Assembly (NCBI GenBank): GCA_024195265.1
Contig: JAJLRJ010000002.1
Span: 45,268,252-45,332,251 of the forward strand
From: Dendrophyllia cribrosa
Taxonomy: Eukaryota; Cnidaria; Anthozoa; Scleractinia; Dendrophylliidae
Direction: 5' to 3'
Length of the DNA: 64,000 nt
In this document: positions 61,906 to 64,000 of the stretch, piece by piece
Layout: each line of letters starts with the position of its first letter
How positions within the stretch are numbered: position 1 is the stretch's first letter
Notes under the pieces: model-generated
The model's input: only the letters and a program-made list of their open reading frames with translations
Databases searched by the model: none
What the model was told of the DNA's origin: nothing
Program-made: the position numbers and the translations under genes

Positions 61906-62032
61906 GTTTACTCTGTTTCACCGAGCATTGGACGCGGAATCGAAAGATGGCACACGAGAGGGCTTACATTTGAAGACCAAGAAAGGAATGAAAGGTTCCG
62001 AATGTAATTATACTATAGGTTACAAATTGTAA
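61906..62032 (+). pseudogene. DUF3504-type gene, exon 2
   Basis: Acceptor GTTTTGAAG and one base completing arginine, then FTLFHRALDAESKDGTREGL and HLKTKKGMKGSE, matching the (F)R.VLDAEMK region that follows in this family. It runs to TAA at 62030 within ten further codons. A short intron of 89 bp separates it from exon 1, so this copy is not a processed pseudogene. Confidence 0.65.
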
Positions 62033-62289
62033 TGATAATGCTGCGAGCAGATGCTGGGCAGTAAAACATAACGGAAACAGTAAATTTACATACAGATTTT
62101 GATAATTTCATAAATTTATTTATTGGGTCAATTACCATGATTTTCGAATTACATAAACAAAAAAAAGCAAGGCTGATTTACTATTATTTATAGCTGATTA
62201 GATCCTCAATTTGGATCCGGTGTTTCTGTTTTGTTACGTTGGTCCTTGCCTTAAAAATTGCAATCGAATTACATACCATATAAGTAGTT

Positions 62290-62544
62290 CTTTGTGATCC
62301 ATTGTTCAATCGGCAAACTCTGAGCACGTAACAACGCTAAAAAACTCATAAAAGAACATTGCCTTTCCCGTGAAATGTCACCAAATTGTTCGTGACCTTG
62401 ATGAATGCTCTTTGTGATCCATTGTTCAATCGGCAAGAGCCAAAACAACGCTGAAAAACTCATAAAACAAAACATTGCCTTCCCCGCGAAATGTCACTAA
62501 ATCGTTCGTGACCTTGATGAATGCTCTTTGTGATCCATTGTTCA
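62290..62544. repeat. Tandem repeat, 115-120 bp unit, 2+ copies, broken by an insertion
   Basis: Units start CTTTGTGATCCATTGTTCAA at 62290 and 62410; a third begins at 62525 and stops at 62544. The rest of the unit resumes at 63260-63371 (TCCATTGTTCAATCGGCAAA .. GATGAATGCT). Confidence 0.85.
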
Positions 62545-63259
62545 GCGTAACGCGTAGGCAACACAGTTGAATTATTTAACGACTACGTACCGCGTAGCAA
62601 GAAAAAATATTGCCCTGTCCTCTTGGATTATTTAACGACTGCGTACCGCGTAGGCAAGAAAATATGTTGCCTTGTCATGTCTTCATACTGCCACTGCGCA
62701 CTGCGTACAGACTTTTTTCCTGAGCACAGGCGACCCAAGCTCACTATCAGATAACCGGGACGTGACCCTTGCGTTATGAGCGGTATTGTGTTACAAAGAT
62801 TCGATTTATAAAGGTTTGTATGGGAACTCAACGGTTTTGCATCGAAACTTAAAAATTCGAATCGTATGTGAATAAAATTGACTTACCCTGTTGCTGTGTT
62901 GTATTCTTTGTTGTTTGCCTGCTCCTCGGGGCGATTTAACGCGATTTCGGCGAGTTATAAGAAAGGAACACCCAAATAACGATAACTCGCCGAAATCGCG
63001 TTAAATCGCCCCGAGGAGCAGGCAAACAACAAAGAATACAACACAGCAACAGGGTAAGTCAATTTTATTCACATACGATTCGAATTTTTAAGTATCGATG
63101 CAAAACCGTTGAGTTCCCATACAAACCTTTATAACTCGAATCTTTGTAACACAATACCGCTCATAACGCAAGGGTCACGTCCCGGTTATCTGATAGTGAG
63201 CTTGGGCCGCCTGTGTCCTGAGGCACTCGAAATGGCAGGGTATTCTGCAGTTACTCCGG
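62545..63259. mobile_element. 715-bp insertion with giant hairpin and 11-bp direct repeats
   Basis: Flanked by TCCATTGTTCA on both sides (62534-62544, 63260-63270), it splits the third unit of the surrounding tandem repeat. The left part has a doubled unit (ATTTAACGACTNCGTACCGC). The main body is an inverted repeat: arms about 62720-62958 and 62982-63222, with a 23-bp spacer. No coding frame. The termini themselves are not inverted repeats, so it does not fit an ordinary TIR element. Confidence 0.75.
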
Positions 63260-63371
63260 TCCATTGTTCAATCGGCAAACTCTGAGCACGTAACAACGCT
63301 GAAAAACTCATAAAAAACATTGTCTTCCCCGTGAAATGTCATTAAATCGTTCGTGACTTTGATGAATGCTT
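63260..63371. repeat. Remainder of the interrupted third tandem unit
   Basis: TCCATTGTTCAATCGGCAAA, CTGAGCACGTAACAACGCTG, AAATGTCATTAAATCGTTCG, same order and spacing as the units at 62290-62524. Confidence 0.8.
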
Positions 63372-64000
63372 CCAGCAACAAATAAGTTCGAATTTGGCAT
63401 GATACATTTGCAAGTATCGAAGAAGCGAAGAGAAGCGAGAATGTGCTACGGACGGCGAAAGATGCATCCAGATCCAGGCGCATCTAAGTTATGATGACAC
63501 CGCTGGACGTACGCTTGCTCAAAATCATCGTGACAAACATCAAAATCTCAAAAATCGAGACTGCAGCAGCATAACATAAAGCACAGGGAACCCAAGCAAC
63601 CACAGGCAAACCAAAGATTTAAGTGTGCTACTCGCCTGGGGGCTCGCAGCAATAATAGGCCCTTTGCATAACGTCACAAATATGTCAAGACAATGAGTGA
63701 CTGGATGGCATGGAGAACAGTGGGATTTCGAAAACAATGAATAGACAATGAAACATTCCGATCACTGAACCGTGACTGAATAGCACTATTGTTATGCAAG
63801 TATGCAAATGGCCTATTGAGTGGAATAACATGTATTGTTGCAAAACTCATTAAGATGCAAGTGTTTGATTTGAGATCAAACACGGTTTTGAACTGAAATC
63901 AAAACCCTAAAGATCTTGATCTGGTGTTTCATTGGGTATCAAGACTCATCCACCTGACCCAAATGGACGTCATTTATTGGCTGGTTACTTTATGAATTAT
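63372..64000. other. No gene seen; right edge
   Basis: Nothing recognised on either strand. Confidence 0.4.

Noticed and set aside
62545..63259. CRISPR-like or phage attachment interpretation of the repeated units near the hairpin
   Set aside because: Units are 115-120 bp direct repeats without spacers in an animal genome; a tandem satellite with an insertion explains them.

Overview
This window is animal (metazoan) nuclear DNA, most likely from an anthozoan cnidarian such as a stony coral or sea anemone. Evidence: genes split by spliceosomal introns with GT..AG borders, animal-specific protein families (a Gs-type G-protein alpha subunit, EEPD1, and CTHRC1, a family I know to be well represented in cnidarians), AT-rich introns, and a very dense load of short inverted-repeat DNA elements. 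There is no operon, Shine-Dalgarno or CRISPR structure. The species call is an inference; I could not search databases.

Layout. (1) 1-8000, minus strand: the 5' part of an EEPD1-like gene, with exon 1 at 7189-7979, exon 2 at 1613-1664 and the rest off the left edge. Its 5.5-kb intron holds several transposons, including a 1986-bp TA-flanked element. (2) 8000-20250: no confident gene, only repeats, G-quadruplex and poly-C tracts, and two plausible coding exons of an unrecognised plus-strand gene at 14577-15279. (3) 20259-46622, plus strand: a complete Gs alpha gene in 13 exons (1143 nt, 380 codons plus stop), all of which I could place with intact splice sites and phase. Its first five exons sit within 1.1 kb; the rest are spread over 16 kb behind a 9.6-kb intron full of nested elements. 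Two perfect cAMP response elements lie 226-268 bp upstream of its start codon. (4) 46623-52400: the probable Gs 3' UTR, then repeats. (5) 52404-54355, minus strand: a complete three-exon CTHRC1-like secreted collagen-domain protein (262 aa) with signal peptide and poly(A) signal. (6) 54400-64000: repeats, a decayed two-exon DUF3504 (Crypton/KIAA1958-type) gene at 61417-62032, and a 715-bp insertion carrying an almost perfect 240-bp hairpin.

The three real genes are unrelated in pathway: Gs alpha couples receptors to adenylyl cyclase, EEPD1 is a DNA-repair/membrane-linked nuclease-fold protein, and CTHRC1 is a secreted matrix protein linked to Wnt signalling in vertebrates. I see no gene cluster acting as one system. 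Most of what is unusual lies in the mobile-element layer: clean target-site duplications, nested insertions with an empty-site paralogue in the same intron, and two related element families built from runs of one short motif.
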